From Andalucia godoyi (lineage: Eukaryota > Discoba > Jakobea > Jakobida > Andaluciidae): DNA of 64,000 nt. A program made the translations under genes and the position numbers. The stretch is taken from the NCBI GenBank assembly GCA_009859145.1, contig VRVR01000002.1:473853-537852 (forward strand), read 5' to 3'. Position 1 is the stretch's first letter, and each line of letters opens with the position of its first letter. Positions 37,460 through 47,446 of this stretch are shown here, one piece after another. The notes beneath the pieces are model-generated. The model saw only the letters and a program-made list of their open reading frames with translations, made no database searches and was not told the origin of the DNA.

Positions 37460-37840
37460 GCTGAATTGCTGAATTACTGAATTGCTAAACTCGATTCGCT
37501 ATGCGTCAAATGAACCCAGTACGTCAATGAAAAAACCCATCAACAATCCATGAATTGAAGAAGCGGGAATTTTGGAACTAGGAGAACAGCCCAAAAAAGG
37601 GGGGAAAAGATAAGGCTGTTTGATTTTTTGTTATTTGAAGGATCCATCAAAAAGTGCCCAATCAACAACAAGATTTCAATTTTTTTAAATTAAAGAAATA
37701 CAATACAGCCGATTTTATTGTTACCTGCTTATGTTCATTGGCTTTTTGCAATTGGGGGTTTTTTTTTAACGTCCGGCTATCATGGATACCCATAAGTAAA
37801 TAGAGATGGCCGTGACAGCTTCACACAAAGGGGTTTCGAG
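37460..37840. other. Spacer between two glycosyltransferase genes
   Basis: A/T-rich, with an AAATTTTTTTAAATTAAAG-like tract near 37677-37697 and a poly-T run near 37760. It probably holds the 3' end of the GT11 gene and the promoter of the fucosyltransferase-like gene. Confidence 0.4.
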
Positions 37841-39130
37841 TTAGGTCAAGGCAGTCCATGAAGCGGGTATCGAATCTGATCCAGGTCTTTCGAATCTCTT
37901 TTCGTAGAACACCTGTCGGTCTGCATTGGTCCCGAGCCACGCGCCCCACCATGAAAACGTCGAATCGGATATGACAAAATGCGTGCATTTCGCCATGAGG
38001 TGCAGCTCGACATACATTGCATCAGAGATGAGGTAGTACTGTCTTTCAGGAAACTCCCTTTGCACAGACTCCATCAGCGGCGTGATCTTCCCGACGTTGT
38101 CTGTGAACCACACTGTGACAAACTCGTTTCCAAACTTGCGCAGAACATTCTTCAAGAAATTTTCATTCATTGCGGCTGGACCAAAGTTGTCTTCTGCATG
38201 TCCAACGCGCATATGGACGCCAATGGTAGGTCGCGTGAACATTCCCCAATAATGCTTTTCAATGTATTCCAGAATTGTTGGTGCCGGTCGGAAGTAGTGC
38301 AGCAGCAGCTCGCTTTTGTACTCGGAAAAATACCGTTCCGAGAACCAGTATCCCGTGAACCCAATGGCATCTTCATTTGCATCGAACGACGGGACCGGGA
38401 AAAAGGGCGAGTAGTTCGGGCCGCTGAAGTATCGTGCAGGTGGGTCATTGTTGGAGCGGATAACTGAAATTGCTGGGTACAGTTCGGGGAAGCTGCGTGG
38501 AAGAAACGGGTCTCGGGTCGACAGAGGATGGCCGCCCCAGTCGTTGAAGTCCTTGGAGTCCTTGAGATAGGCGACGGGCGCAGGAAGACCGTTCTTGCGG
38601 GCGGTTGCATAGGCGGTTGCAAGAAGAAACAGCTTGTTTCCCATTCCTCCCACAAGCTGGACCCACACCTTGGGCTTCTTTTTCGCATTTGCAAACAAGG
38701 AGTTCACAAACGACACTGACTTGTCCTTTTCGCTTATAAAATACGACAGCAAGTGATGGTGATCCTCGTGCGAGCTGCTTCTCGAGGTCGACGGAGGACT
38801 CGATCCTGGTGACTGCTTCTCATTCTTCTCCTTCTTGTCATTATACTGATTATTATTATTATTATCATTGTTGTTATTGTTGTTATCATTGTTGTTATTG
38901 TTGTTGGTGTTCCCATTTTGAGAGACAGTCTCGAACCGATACTCGACGCATGAAGATTTTGAAGATGAGCCAAAAGATGACGACGACGCAGAAGATGCCG
39001 AGGATGATGGGTTTAGAAATGAGGAAAAGGAAGAAGAAAAGAAGAAAGTCAGAACTAAAAGTGCAACAATCACAGTGAAAACACTCCGATTATTCAGCTG
39101 ACTGGAAAGTCCTGGAGAGAGCCACGTCAT
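37841..39130 (-). CDS. GT11-family alpha-1,2-fucosyltransferase
   Basis: A 429-residue type II membrane protein with a transmembrane anchor at about residues 17-37 (SVFTVIVALLVLTFFFSSSF). A Ser-rich stem and an Asn-rich tract (encoded by an AAC/AAT repeat at about 38846-38912) precede the catalytic domain. GGMGNKLFLLATAYA (about residue 160), TIGVHMRVG (in place of the usual VHVRRGD), TVWFTDN and FVISDSTFSWWGAWLG are the GT11 signature blocks. The enzyme transfers fucose from GDP-fucose to galactose in alpha-1,2 linkage in the Golgi. The HxRxGD block reads HMRVGHAED here, so the spacing of the acidic residue differs from the classic motif. Confidence 0.93.
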   Translation of the reverse strand: MTWLSPGLSSQLNNRSVFTVIVALLVLTFFFSSSFSSFLNPSSSASSASSSSFGSSSKSSCVEYRFETVSQNGNTNNNNNNDNNNNNNDNNNNNQYNDKKEKNEKQSPGSSPPSTSRSSSHEDHHHLLSYFISEKDKSVSFVNSLFANAKKKPKVWVQLVGGMGNKLFLLATAYATARKNGLPAPVAYLKDSKDFNDWGGHPLSTRDPFLPRSFPELYPAISVIRSNNDPPARYFSGPNYSPFFPVPSFDANEDAIGFTGYWFSERYFSEYKSELLLHYFRPAPTILEYIEKHYWGMFTRPTIGVHMRVGHAEDNFGPAAMNENFLKNVLRKFGNEFVTVWFTDNVGKITPLMESVQREFPERQYYLISDAMYVELHLMAKCTHFVISDSTFSWWGAWLGTNADRQVFYEKRFERPGSDSIPASWTALT

Positions 39131-39695
39131 TGATTCCCAGAAATGAACGCTCTTTTTGTCGTCGTTGATATTTTTCCCTTTTCCTCTTTGTCAGACAAGC
39201 TCGCGAAATGCTTGGAATCGACTCAAAAAAGCAGATGAAACGCCGTCGCTGAATTATTTTTCAGTCAATCAATAAACCAAACAAAAAACAGAACGCCTTT
39301 CGGGAGGAAACGCTCAGCTTGAGAAATACGGCAGGTTGGGCGGGCGTACTGTTGTACGTAACGTTTTTGACCTTCTCGGGGTACGCGGAGTCGGATGGAC
39401 TTCCGGGAATGACGAATTAAGGCGAGAGGAAACAAGACTGGTGATTGCTCGGTGTCGACAAGCTTGCGCGCTGAAGACCATTAATGCCATGTCATTCTAC
39501 AATTTCTTCGCTACCAAGAGAAAGAGAAAAAGAAAGAGAAAAAGGGAGGGGGAACACGCACGAAGGCAAGAAGCGTTCGAAATATGCAATCTTCATCTTT
39601 TACATACACACACAATAATAACCCAATAAAGGATAGCACCGTTGAGAAAGTCGCCAATCTTTGGCACCAAGGACGGATTGTAAGGGGGCGCCACA
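39131..39695. other. Intergenic region between the GT11 gene and an unknown gene
   Basis: It contains an AAAG/GAGAAAA-type purine run near 39518-39548. CCCAATAAAGG near 39622 lies in the 3' flank of the minus-strand gene at 39696 but reads as AATAAA only on the plus strand. No gene seen. Confidence 0.4.
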
Positions 39696-40829
39696 TCAGT
39701 TCGAAGAGCCCGCAGCAGACACTGTAGGGATTCTGGAAGTCGATGCAGACGACTGGATCGATGGAGATCTGGAGCGGCTGATTGCCGAACCCTCTGCAGA
39801 AGAAGAGGTCGACGGCGAAGCTGCTCCCGAGGCAGAGGCAAGGCTGCTTCGCGAGGAAGCGTTCGCACCAATCTCCTTTTGGCGATCTTCCACCGCCTTT
39901 CGATAGTACTTGAACGCACTGGTCTCTTCAAGATACCGCGCGCTAATTCCAGACTGCGTGTTCTCCAGCTCCCGCTGGCGAACATATCGCTCATAGGGGT
40001 CCGGAAGAACTGCCTTGAGAGCATGCTGCGAATCCTCCAACGAGCGCTCATAATCCGTTTTCCCTCGATAGCATTTGAGCAGCTTTGTGTACTCCCTGAA
40101 CCAAATGTCGTCGGCGGACCATTCACGGTACAACGCATTCAGGAAATCGACATACTCGGACTCTTCGGTGGTATCGGTCCACACATCGGCAAGCTCGAAA
40201 AGCGCAGCCAGAAACGTGTGCAGATCGATTTTGTGATCCTTGGACTTTTTTGCATCTTCTGCATAGTCTTCGTATGCCTGCTCCACCCGGTCTCGGAAGG
40301 AATCGAACGGAAGCAATCTCTCGTATGCGAGCGTAAAGACAATGACGTAGAGCGGACGCGGAAGCGCACCGAGAGAGGGCAGTTTTCGCTCCATCGTGGA
40401 CCACCACCGCTCACTCGCGGCAATCACCAAGAGCGACGAGCGGTTATGATCACGCGCCGACATGTTCGGGTATGTGTACATCGATGCATCGCCTTGCTTG
40501 CGCTTGTCAAGTCCTGAACTTTTCTCCTTCAGCGCGGGAATAGAAAGTTTGGAGCCAGAAGACGCACCCGCAGCAGCCACAGCCTTTGGTATTTCCACTT
40601 TCAAAAGCCCCTTATCCACCATTTCTCGCATAAGTTTCTTGTAGAAAACCATGCGAGACTTTCGATGCGAGATCTTTGTGTTTACAATGAACATCAATGA
40701 TCGAGCCATGACATCCATCGAGTTGGACCGCTGTCGCCCAGTAACTTCTCGATTGTGTCGCTTAGCAGTGACTGGTCGCTTGAACGCAGACACGGCATGC
40801 ATCACCGTGAGCATCTTCCAGAGCGTCAT
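39696..40829 (-). CDS. Conserved-looking protein of unknown function
   Basis: A 377-residue protein. The N-terminal 80 residues are basic. The central part (about 130-310) is helical and rich in aromatic residues and looks like a folded domain: LPRPLYVIVFTLAYERLLPF, then VEQAYEDYAEDAKKSKDHKI and FLAALFELADVWTDTTEE. The C-terminal 60 residues are Ser/Ala-rich and disordered. There is no signal peptide, membrane segment or enzyme motif. The acidic-helical pattern recalls EF-hand-like or calponin-like helical domains, but I see no calcium loop. Axonemal genes are common in this window, so a flagellar role is possible, but nothing in the sequence shows it. Confidence 0.75.
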   Translation of the reverse strand: MTLWKMLTVMHAVSAFKRPVTAKRHNREVTGRQRSNSMDVMARSLMFIVNTKISHRKSRMVFYKKLMREMVDKGLLKVEIPKAVAAAGASSGSKLSIPALKEKSSGLDKRKQGDASMYTYPNMSARDHNRSSLLVIAASERWWSTMERKLPSLGALPRPLYVIVFTLAYERLLPFDSFRDRVEQAYEDYAEDAKKSKDHKIDLHTFLAALFELADVWTDTTEESEYVDFLNALYREWSADDIWFREYTKLLKCYRGKTDYERSLEDSQHALKAVLPDPYERYVRQRELENTQSGISARYLEETSAFKYYRKAVEDRQKEIGANASSRSSLASASGAASPSTSSSAEGSAISRSRSPSIQSSASTSRIPTVSAAGSSN

Positions 40830-41547
40830 TTTCCCCGTCTCGAAACGTACAGTAATTATCGTTCTTTATCCTCCTTTTCCCGTCTTTCTCTGTTATAATT
40901 TTTTTTTTTTTTGTTGCTGTTGTTTTTGTTTTGTGGGAAGTTGTCGTCGTCTTTTTCCTCTTCTTCTGCTTACCGAGACGCCCTTAACAGTCGTTGAATA
41001 CAGAATACTCAAAAGCACACAAACAACAACAACTGCAGAATAAAATAAAAACAGATACTTAAACAACAACAAGAAGAAGACGGACAACGGAAAAATGGCC
41101 CTGCAAACTCGATAAAATCAGAAAGGAAAAAACAAAAAAACAAAAAACACAAAAACGAAACACAACAACAACAACAAACAAATGCGCAGCGCGTGTGCAC
41201 GGTGGTTCTGCGCGGTTTGCGGGTGTTGAGCAGGAAAATAGAGAAGCAAAGGGAAAAAAAGGAGGGAGGGGCTGACGGGAGGGCGAGGACGCTCACCCCC
41301 TTTTTTTGACCTTTTATCCATCACTCCCTGAATGCAATCCAGATTGGGTTTCGCACGAAGCGATCCGTTCCGCAAGCCTTGAGCAGACGAATCGTTTCTC
41401 CTCTCACGCGAGCGCTGCTGACAGAGAGTGGTCCGCCGTCCAATTCCATCAACCTTGACGTCACATCCAGTCATCATGCACCACCAACAGGCATTGCCAT
41501 TTTCCGGATGTGCTTTGATCAATCGCAGGACGCAGCCTCTGTTTTGC
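40830..41547. other. Intergenic region with poly-T and AACAAC low complexity
   Basis: Includes a poly-T run at about 40899-40911, an AAC/AACAAC-rich stretch (41020-41180) and purine runs. No gene supported; it contains the promoter of the gene at 39696-40829. Confidence 0.4.
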
Positions 41548-41720
41548 ACTGATTATGCACAGCCATGACTGACGACGCACAATCGGTGTTGCAATCTGAA
41601 ACTGTGTTGCAGTACCGGGAAAAGGGAAGGGATTGATCCCATCGTGCACTTCGGCGTTCGTAAGATTACTGTTATGCGCACCCGTCCCATTCGCGACCGA
41701 TCCGACACCCGATAGCAGCT
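41548..41720 (-). pseudogene. Probable decayed Fanzor C-terminal fragment
   Basis: Minus-strand DNA resembles the end of the Fanzor fragment at 49.3-49.5 kb in the same order: a GAATGGGACGGGTGCGCATAAC block against the DRDWNGSRNI codons, then AACGCCG, then CCCTTCCC...CCCGG, then ATTG...GTGCATAAT. Translation gives GAHNSNLTNA and then GINPFPFPGTAT, comparable to GSRNIYLKNA and GEPIPFPATG. The first cysteine pair is not recognisable and frames must be switched. The evidence is weaker than for the other pieces. Confidence 0.4.
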
Positions 41721-41990
41721 GGTGGCGTCATTGACGAGATCGGCATCACGTACATCGGAGTTCCCTGTGGCCAGACCACAGAAGAAAAAAGAGAAGAAAG
41801 AAATATTTGAATAAAAAAAACCCAATTAAAAAAGTAGGACAATGCGTCACATGCAAAATTAGAATTACAGGATACACTTTGTTAACCCTGGCAGAATCAC
41901 CGCAGCATACTATGAATTCACATTGCCATCCTGTGGACAATGATGCACGACGATATTCCAATTCGTTCCGGCGGTGCGAAGCCGATGTGT
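41721..41990. other. 3' flank of FEN1
   Basis: A/T-rich with CCCAATTAAAAAAG near 41820. No gene. Confidence 0.35.
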
Positions 41991-43133
41991 TTACTTTTTA
42001 TACTTTTTGGCAGGTGGAGCGCTCTTCTTGGGATCTGTCGCAGCAGTCTTTCTGAGAGGCGCGTTTGCAGTCTTGGGAGCCGCGGAGAAGAACTGGTCGA
42101 GACGATTCTGAGTCCCCTTCCCCGCGCTCTTTGCCTGCTTGATTTTCTGGCAAATTTTTCGGATTCGTTCCTCTTGAAACCCCTTTTCCTTGCAGAGAAA
42201 GTCGACCAGCCCGTCCTCGTCGACCTCGCCCCATTTGAGTTCGGCTTTCACGGCCTCGAGATCGACGGACGGCGGATTGGAGAAGAACTCGATGATTTCC
42301 GTGTATGGAAACGGCTCTGGCAACGCGTTTTTGTCCTTGTCGAGATGCGGGATGATTGCCTCGATGGTTTTGTATTTTTGCACCAAACTGAGTGCTCGCA
42401 CGGGCCCAATACCCTTGATTGTTCCCGAGTAGTCGCATCCACACAAGATGCACATGTTGATGAACTCGGGTTGCGAAAGACCGAGTCCCTCGAGCGCCTT
42501 TTGCAAGTCAATCACCATGACGCCGCCCTTTTCTTTTAAGTTTTGCTGAGTAAACGTCAGGTTACGGGCAAGAATGGGAGTCCCAAACGTCAAGGTATCC
42601 ATATCTTCGGACCCGGCAGCCCACACTAGTCCCGCCTTGCAAAGAGCCGCACACTGCGCTTCTGCCTCGGACGGCGCCATCACGATCGGCACACCCAGAA
42701 GCTTCAACAGGCGCTGCACCTCACTGTTCTGTTCACGAGAAACTCGAATAGTTCGTTTTCCATACTTGATGTGATCTTCTGTTCCTTCCTCTGCATCTTC
42801 CAGTTTCTTTGCATTCTCCTCTGCCCGCTCTCGGCGCTTCTCCAGCTCCCGTTTCTTGAGCTCCGGGGCCTCTCCATCAAACACATAGACAGGCTTCACT
42901 CCAAACTCCATCAACCGCACCGTTCTCGTCAGAATCCCCTGCAGATGCGATGTCACCTCACCCGATTCATTCGTCAGGTCCGCACCAGTCCCCCGAATCC
43001 CAATCAAGAACTGATATATCGACATCGATGCATCAATCGCAATCTTTCGATTAAACAGGTTTTCAATCGGAGTATACGAAATCGCTAGCGGTGCATGCGA
43101 TGATATCAGCCCTGTAAGTCCGTGGATCCCCAT
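41991..43133 (-). CDS. FEN1: Flap endonuclease 1
   Basis: About 380 residues from ATG 43133 (MGIHGLTGLISSHAP), the invariant FEN1 N-terminus; the few upstream codons in frame are leader. The protein cuts 5' flaps during Okazaki-fragment maturation and base-excision repair in the nucleus. The N and I nuclease regions are intact: IAIDASMSIYQFLIGIRG, VFDGEAPELKKRELEKR, APSEAEAQCAALCKAGLV, SEDMDTLTFG and the helix-hairpin-helix after GCDYSGTIKGIGP. The C-terminus has the PCNA-binding PIP box QNRLDQFF (about residues 341-349) followed by a lysine-rich tail ending KKYKK. Length matches the family (about 380). Confidence 0.98.
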   Translation of the reverse strand: MGIHGLTGLISSHAPLAISYTPIENLFNRKIAIDASMSIYQFLIGIRGTGADLTNESGEVTSHLQGILTRTVRLMEFGVKPVYVFDGEAPELKKRELEKRRERAEENAKKLEDAEEGTEDHIKYGKRTIRVSREQNSEVQRLLKLLGVPIVMAPSEAEAQCAALCKAGLVWAAGSEDMDTLTFGTPILARNLTFTQQNLKEKGGVMVIDLQKALEGLGLSQPEFINMCILCGCDYSGTIKGIGPVRALSLVQKYKTIEAIIPHLDKDKNALPEPFPYTEIIEFFSNPPSVDLEAVKAELKWGEVDEDGLVDFLCKEKGFQEERIRKICQKIKQAKSAGKGTQNRLDQFFSAAPKTANAPLRKTAATDPKKSAPPAKKYKK

Positions 43134-43500
43134 TTTCCGCACCCCCCTCAAAGACTATAAACAAAAGCAAGAAAACACTGTAACAAAGAGAAGAATACTC
43201 TAAATCAAAATGATAATAATAATTTAATCTTGCCGTGAAGGCGGGATAGTTTTACAGTTCTTCAAAGAGAGCAGACAGGACACGGACCCCTTCTCTCCTT
43301 TTCTCTCACACTCTCTCTCACTCTCACTCTCTCTCACTCTCTCTGCGTGTGTGTCTGTCTACGCAGGATTGTGCATGAGGCCGGTCTGGGAGAGTTTGAA
43401 GATGTCAATTACAATTACAATTGCAATTATGATTACAAGGAGAAAAAGTTGAAAAAATTGAAAGAGAGAGAGAGAGAGAGAGATCACGACGACGACAACG
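43134..43500. promoter_or_regulatory. Divergent promoter region of FEN1 and a nucleotidyltransferase gene
   Basis: Contains a CT/CTCA-type pyrimidine run (about 43300-43345) and a GA run (about 43463-43482) followed by GAC/GAT triplets that run into the start of the plus-strand gene. Both genes start at its edges. Confidence 0.5.
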
Positions 43501-44301
43501 ATGATGATGACGACAACGATGAAATCTTTTTGCAAACCAGTATCCAATTCGGTTGTGGTTCCGGGCTCGTTCAACCCGTTTCACCAAGGTCATGCGGAGC
43601 TTGCATTTGCTGCATTGCAAAAATACGCTGAGTTGTGGAGTGCACGACAGCATGCGGGCAAAGAGTGTTGCTGCTCAATTGTTTTTGAACTCAGTCGCGA
43701 GAATGTAGACAAGCCGAGTCTGTCGGACGAAGAAGTGGAACGCCGCGTGTCCTCTGTTGCGGACTTCTTTCGTGCCAGTCGAGAATTCCACCCTGAATCG
43801 AAGAGTGCAGTGGTCGCGCAACCGACGGAGAGTGTGCGGCAGGTGGGTGTTGTGTCCAAGCCGGGGTGCCGAACCACCAACGTTCGAATCAGTGTTGCCG
43901 TTACCAAAGCTCCGCGTTTCATTGACAAGCTGTCTTATTTTCAAGATTGTGCCTTTGCAGTTGGCATCGATACCGCAGTTCGTTTGGTGGACCCGAAGTA
44001 CTATGGCGGCAGCCGAAAAGCCCGAGACGATGTGTTGGAGAAATTCGTGGAATCGGGGATCCTGTTCCTTGTCGGTGGACGCTACGAGGCTACTTACTGC
44101 AAACTCCCGCAGCGCCATCCAAGCGCTCCAAAGTTTGCAACGCTGTCGTCGTGTCCCGAGATCGAGGCCGTGGACAAGCGTTTCCATCCGCTTTTTGTAG
44201 AAATTCCCGAGTCTATGTTTCGTGTAGACGTGTCTTCTTCACAGTTGCGTGCTGCACAGGACGCGCAGCGGAGCCAAGCAGGCTCGACATCTTCTTCGTA
44301 A
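43501..44301 (+). CDS. Nucleotidyltransferase of the NMNAT/cytidylyltransferase superfamily
   Basis: A 266-residue protein; the start is one of ATGs 43501, 43504, 43507 or 43519. Close to the N-terminus is VVVPGSFNPFHQGHAELA, the (H/T)xGH nucleotide-binding signature of the superfamily. ELSRENVDKPSLSDEEVERR, CAFAVGIDTAVRLVDPKYYG and a C-terminal FRVDVSSSQLR (matching the family's S(S/T)xxR block that holds the phosphates) follow in the usual order. Members attach AMP or CMP to small phosphorylated substrates, for example NMN in NAD synthesis. Resemblance is to the uncharacterised eukaryotic or plant NMNAT-like branch, so the substrate is open. It is divergent from FEN1. Confidence 0.85.
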   Translation: MMMTTTMKSFCKPVSNSVVVPGSFNPFHQGHAELAFAALQKYAELWSARQHAGKECCCSIVFELSRENVDKPSLSDEEVERRVSSVADFFRASREFHPESKSAVVAQPTESVRQVGVVSKPGCRTTNVRISVAVTKAPRFIDKLSYFQDCAFAVGIDTAVRLVDPKYYGGSRKARDDVLEKFVESGILFLVGGRYEATYCKLPQRHPSAPKFATLSSCPEIEAVDKRFHPLFVEIPESMFRVDVSSSQLRAAQDAQRSQAGSTSSS

Positions 44302-44426
44302 TGTGCTCCGCGGACTGTAGGTATTGCATGCCAGAAAATGTAAACAAGACAGGCATAAAAAGAAAAATAGGCCCACGAAAAGAGACTGAACCCGAGAGGC
44401 TGCCTTTTTTTATTTATTATCATTAA

Positions 44427-47387
44427 TTACTTGTCGCGTTGGAGAGCTTGATCCAGACTGTGAGAAGTCCATTTGGCGATTTCTTCTTCGGACCATCGGA
44501 CTTTGTACAGACTGCAGATGCCATGCCAATCGGCAATCACGATTGCAGAGTTTGACGGCTTGCTTTCGGGTGCCCAAACAACAGAGGACACTTTGCGCGG
44601 GGGGAATGCTGAGGAGGAAAGAGACGCCTCGCTCTTCTTGTCCGTCTCCGGGTCAAAAAAGAAGATACTGGATACCGGATCGATAATGGAGGTTGCAAGG
44701 TTCCAGATGTCCACGCGGCCCTTTTGGGTGACAGTCGCCAGCACGCATTCGAGAATCGGATGCCAGGCAACATCCACAAAGCCGTCTTTCTCATTGTTGG
44801 TCGTCGAGATAATGGGTGCCGAGGGATGGTCGGTGTGCCATATGCCAATCGTCCAATCTCCTGATACCGACGCAAAATACGATGGGTTCTTGGGGTTGAA
44901 GCGAGCACGGAACGCAGGTGCTGCGTGAGACGAGAAATGCTCAAGATACTGCTCCGAATACGAACAAGAGCACTTGAAAATGTCGCCATCTTCGGTTGAC
45001 GCCAAATAGATGTTACTGTCCGTTGGGAGAAACGACAGAGACAATCCTCCCGCGTGTCGTGAGATGAAAGCGTCGGATTTGATTGCACCCTTTCGTTGCG
45101 CCGCCGCTCCACCTGAAATACGCTTCAATCGCATCAAGTCCTGGCACTCAAGCCCCTTCTTTGTTGCCCACTGTGCAACGCGACCATCCGAGGAAACCGA
45201 TACAAAGAGACCGTCTGAGCGACACTGGACATCCCACACAGCATCCGTGTGCTTTCCTTGGCCGCGAATCGACTCGTACAAAAGCGCATCCGATACATTC
45301 CGAACACGGATGTCGATCAGAGAAATCGTGCCGTCAATGTGGCCGACACAGAGATTGGAAGCTTGGAAAGGATTAAATGCCAAACACGTGGCACCAGACG
45401 TAAGCGGATACACTCTTTCCGCTGACAGAGGATTCTTAACGTTGAAGACGGCAACACCGCCGACCGATGTACGATCAAACGACGACAAATACGAAACTGC
45501 AAACAAATTCGGATTTCGCGGATTGAACGCAATCGAGGATGCAATCATCATCGATTTTGTCGGCGAAGAGATCGGGCAAGGCATTCTGAACAGCATCAAA
45601 ACACGATCCAAGCGACTTGGAGAGACGATAGTCTCAAAAAGAGTGCGGATGTCATACACAGCCTCTGTGGGTTTGCTACCAGCACCAGCTGCAGCGACGT
45701 CCCCATCCTGAGATGCAGCAATCGATATCGAATCGCTGTCATCGTGCAAATAGCTGTCGTCATCATCATCTCCATCCGCCCCTCCACTCCGCCGCGCCTT
45801 CTTGGCCCCGCCATCCACGTTTCCTTCTTCTTCCGCAGACGGACGCGTAGCCCGAAGAGCTGCTTCCGCCATGAGGGATTCGATGGTCTGTTCCTCATCA
45901 TCGCGCGTCGAGAACGCGTCTTTCAGCAACATCTGTCTGGAGCCAACCACGTTGTTCAGGATCACACGTTCCATGCGAACCAGGGCGTCCACAACTCCTG
46001 GGAAGAGAGAGATGTCAACAGAAGTTCCCCGCAATCCCGGAATTGCGCCGATTCCGGACACTTGTGCGGTAGCGGCACAAGAGGACGCTGCAACTGGCCC
46101 TGCAGGATTGTTGATCGCATCCTCATCCTCGCCATCCTCCTTTTCTTCATCGTCCTTGTCCTCATCTTCGATGCTTTCATGTGCAGCATCGGCAGCGGCA
46201 ACATCCTCCTTCTTCACTACATCTGCCGCATCAGTCGCAAGAAGTCCCAAATCAGCAGCATACGAATCCATCGCATCGTAAATATCGTACACACTGGCTT
46301 CTACACCGCGGTCGATGCGAGGGGCAGCATCGACCTGCACGTCCTTGCTTCGCATGGTCGGATTGAGGGTCTGCATGGGACGATCGGAGTACTTGTCATT
46401 CCCTTGCTTTGCAGTCAGCAGCGCAGCGTATTTCTTGTTGGCATCCTTGACTGACGCAACCGCGGGAGAATCCTGCGGAACAGCCTCTGCTCGGATGTTG
46501 AGGAGTTCAAATGTTCCCGTTTCGCTCAAGACAATTGTAACGGAGTCGTCCAGCGGTACCACGGCATCTCCATCAATTCCAAACGCCTTTCGCAGTCTCA
46601 CCTTCTGCTGTTCCAGTGTCTCCTTTTCCTTTTCCTTGGCTTCCTTCTCTTCTTCTTCCTTTTTCTCTTCCGTGTCACTTCCATTGTCATTGTCGGAGAC
46701 CTGGGACGCAGTCTCGGATATGGAGAACGGAGATCCCGGAACTGATTCGAAGTCGTCGAAGCCCATCGCTGCATGCTTCGAAACAGACTCGCTTCCCGAG
46801 GCCTTCGAAAAGTTGAACGACGACATGCTCGTGCGCTCCCAGTCGCTCACCTCGGATCCCGTGGGAGAAGTGCGGCCACTTTCAGATCCATTACCACCAT
46901 GATGTCGATATGACGACATTTGCGAAGGAGCACGCGTAGACATCGGTGCACCATCCCGTTCCCGTACGCTTCTGTCCCCACCGCCCGCACCGCCTGCGCG
47001 TCTCGGATGATGTCCACCGGGATGGTGTGGATTCTGCGAATGCAGCGGTCGACCATGCAGCGCGATTGGAGTTCTGTTTTCATGTGTTTCTGGATCCAAG
47101 ATTTGGAACCCATCCAAGCTCTCATTGTTGTTATTGCCATGGCTGCTGCTGTTGTTGGGATTGTTCGAATTCGATGCGCTGGATCGAGACATTGCCACGG
47201 ACGTTGCAGACTGGCCCACCGAAGACCCAATTCTGCGCACGTTGGCACTCGATGCAGATGCAGAAGAAGCAGCGAGATTGTTCGACAGCGGATGGCCCCG
47301 GGCAGACCGCGATGACGGAGGCGGCAAGGACGACCGTGCAGAAGACGGCGATGAAGTCACCGTTCCCGACCCACTCGACTTCTTCAT
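44427..47387 (-). CDS. DNAI4: Axonemal dynein intermediate chain, DNAI4/WDR78 (IC138) type
   Basis: About 986 residues from ATG 47387 (MKKSSGSGTV); codons further upstream come from a TTCTC repeat and lack an ATG. The N-terminal half is disordered and rich in Ser/Asn and in acidic runs (DDEEKEDGEDED). It contains SLDGFQILDPETHENRTPI and, before the propeller, VRMERVILNNVVGSRQ and RVLMLFRMPCP, which resemble WDR78/IC138. WD40 repeats fill about residues 590-960, for example NPNLFAVSYLSSFD, GTISLIDIRVRN, DGRVAQWATKKGLE and WTIGIWHTDHPSAP. In Chlamydomonas IC138 is a regulatory intermediate chain of inner-arm dynein I1/f, controlled by phosphorylation. It is a second axonemal dynein subunit in the window. 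Confidence 0.8.
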   Translation of the reverse strand: MKKSSGSGTVTSSPSSARSSLPPPSSRSARGHPLSNNLAASSASASSANVRRIGSSVGQSATSVAMSRSSASNSNNPNNSSSHGNNNNESLDGFQILDPETHENRTPIALHGRPLHSQNPHHPGGHHPRRAGGAGGGDRSVRERDGAPMSTRAPSQMSSYRHHGGNGSESGRTSPTGSEVSDWERTSMSSFNFSKASGSESVSKHAAMGFDDFESVPGSPFSISETASQVSDNDNGSDTEEKKEEEEKEAKEKEKETLEQQKVRLRKAFGIDGDAVVPLDDSVTIVLSETGTFELLNIRAEAVPQDSPAVASVKDANKKYAALLTAKQGNDKYSDRPMQTLNPTMRSKDVQVDAAPRIDRGVEASVYDIYDAMDSYAADLGLLATDAADVVKKEDVAAADAAHESIEDEDKDDEEKEDGEDEDAINNPAGPVAASSCAATAQVSGIGAIPGLRGTSVDISLFPGVVDALVRMERVILNNVVGSRQMLLKDAFSTRDDEEQTIESLMAEAALRATRPSAEEEGNVDGGAKKARRSGGADGDDDDDSYLHDDSDSISIAASQDGDVAAAGAGSKPTEAVYDIRTLFETIVSPSRLDRVLMLFRMPCPISSPTKSMMIASSIAFNPRNPNLFAVSYLSSFDRTSVGGVAVFNVKNPLSAERVYPLTSGATCLAFNPFQASNLCVGHIDGTISLIDIRVRNVSDALLYESIRGQGKHTDAVWDVQCRSDGLFVSVSSDGRVAQWATKKGLECQDLMRLKRISGGAAAQRKGAIKSDAFISRHAGGLSLSFLPTDSNIYLASTEDGDIFKCSCSYSEQYLEHFSSHAAPAFRARFNPKNPSYFASVSGDWTIGIWHTDHPSAPIISTTNNEKDGFVDVAWHPILECVLATVTQKGRVDIWNLATSIIDPVSSIFFFDPETDKKSEASLSSSAFPPRKVSSVVWAPESKPSNSAIVIADWHGICSLYKVRWSEEEIAKWTSHSLDQALQRDK

Positions 47388-47389
47388 GG

Positions 47390-47446
47390 TTCTCTTCTCT
47401 TCTCTTCTCTTCTCTTCTCTTCTCTTCTCTTCTCTTTCTTTTTTCT
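47390..47446. repeat. TTCTC pentanucleotide microsatellite in the 5' leader of the DNAI4-like gene
   Basis: About ten units starting 3 bp upstream of the ATG. It is GAGAA on the coding strand. Confidence 0.95.
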
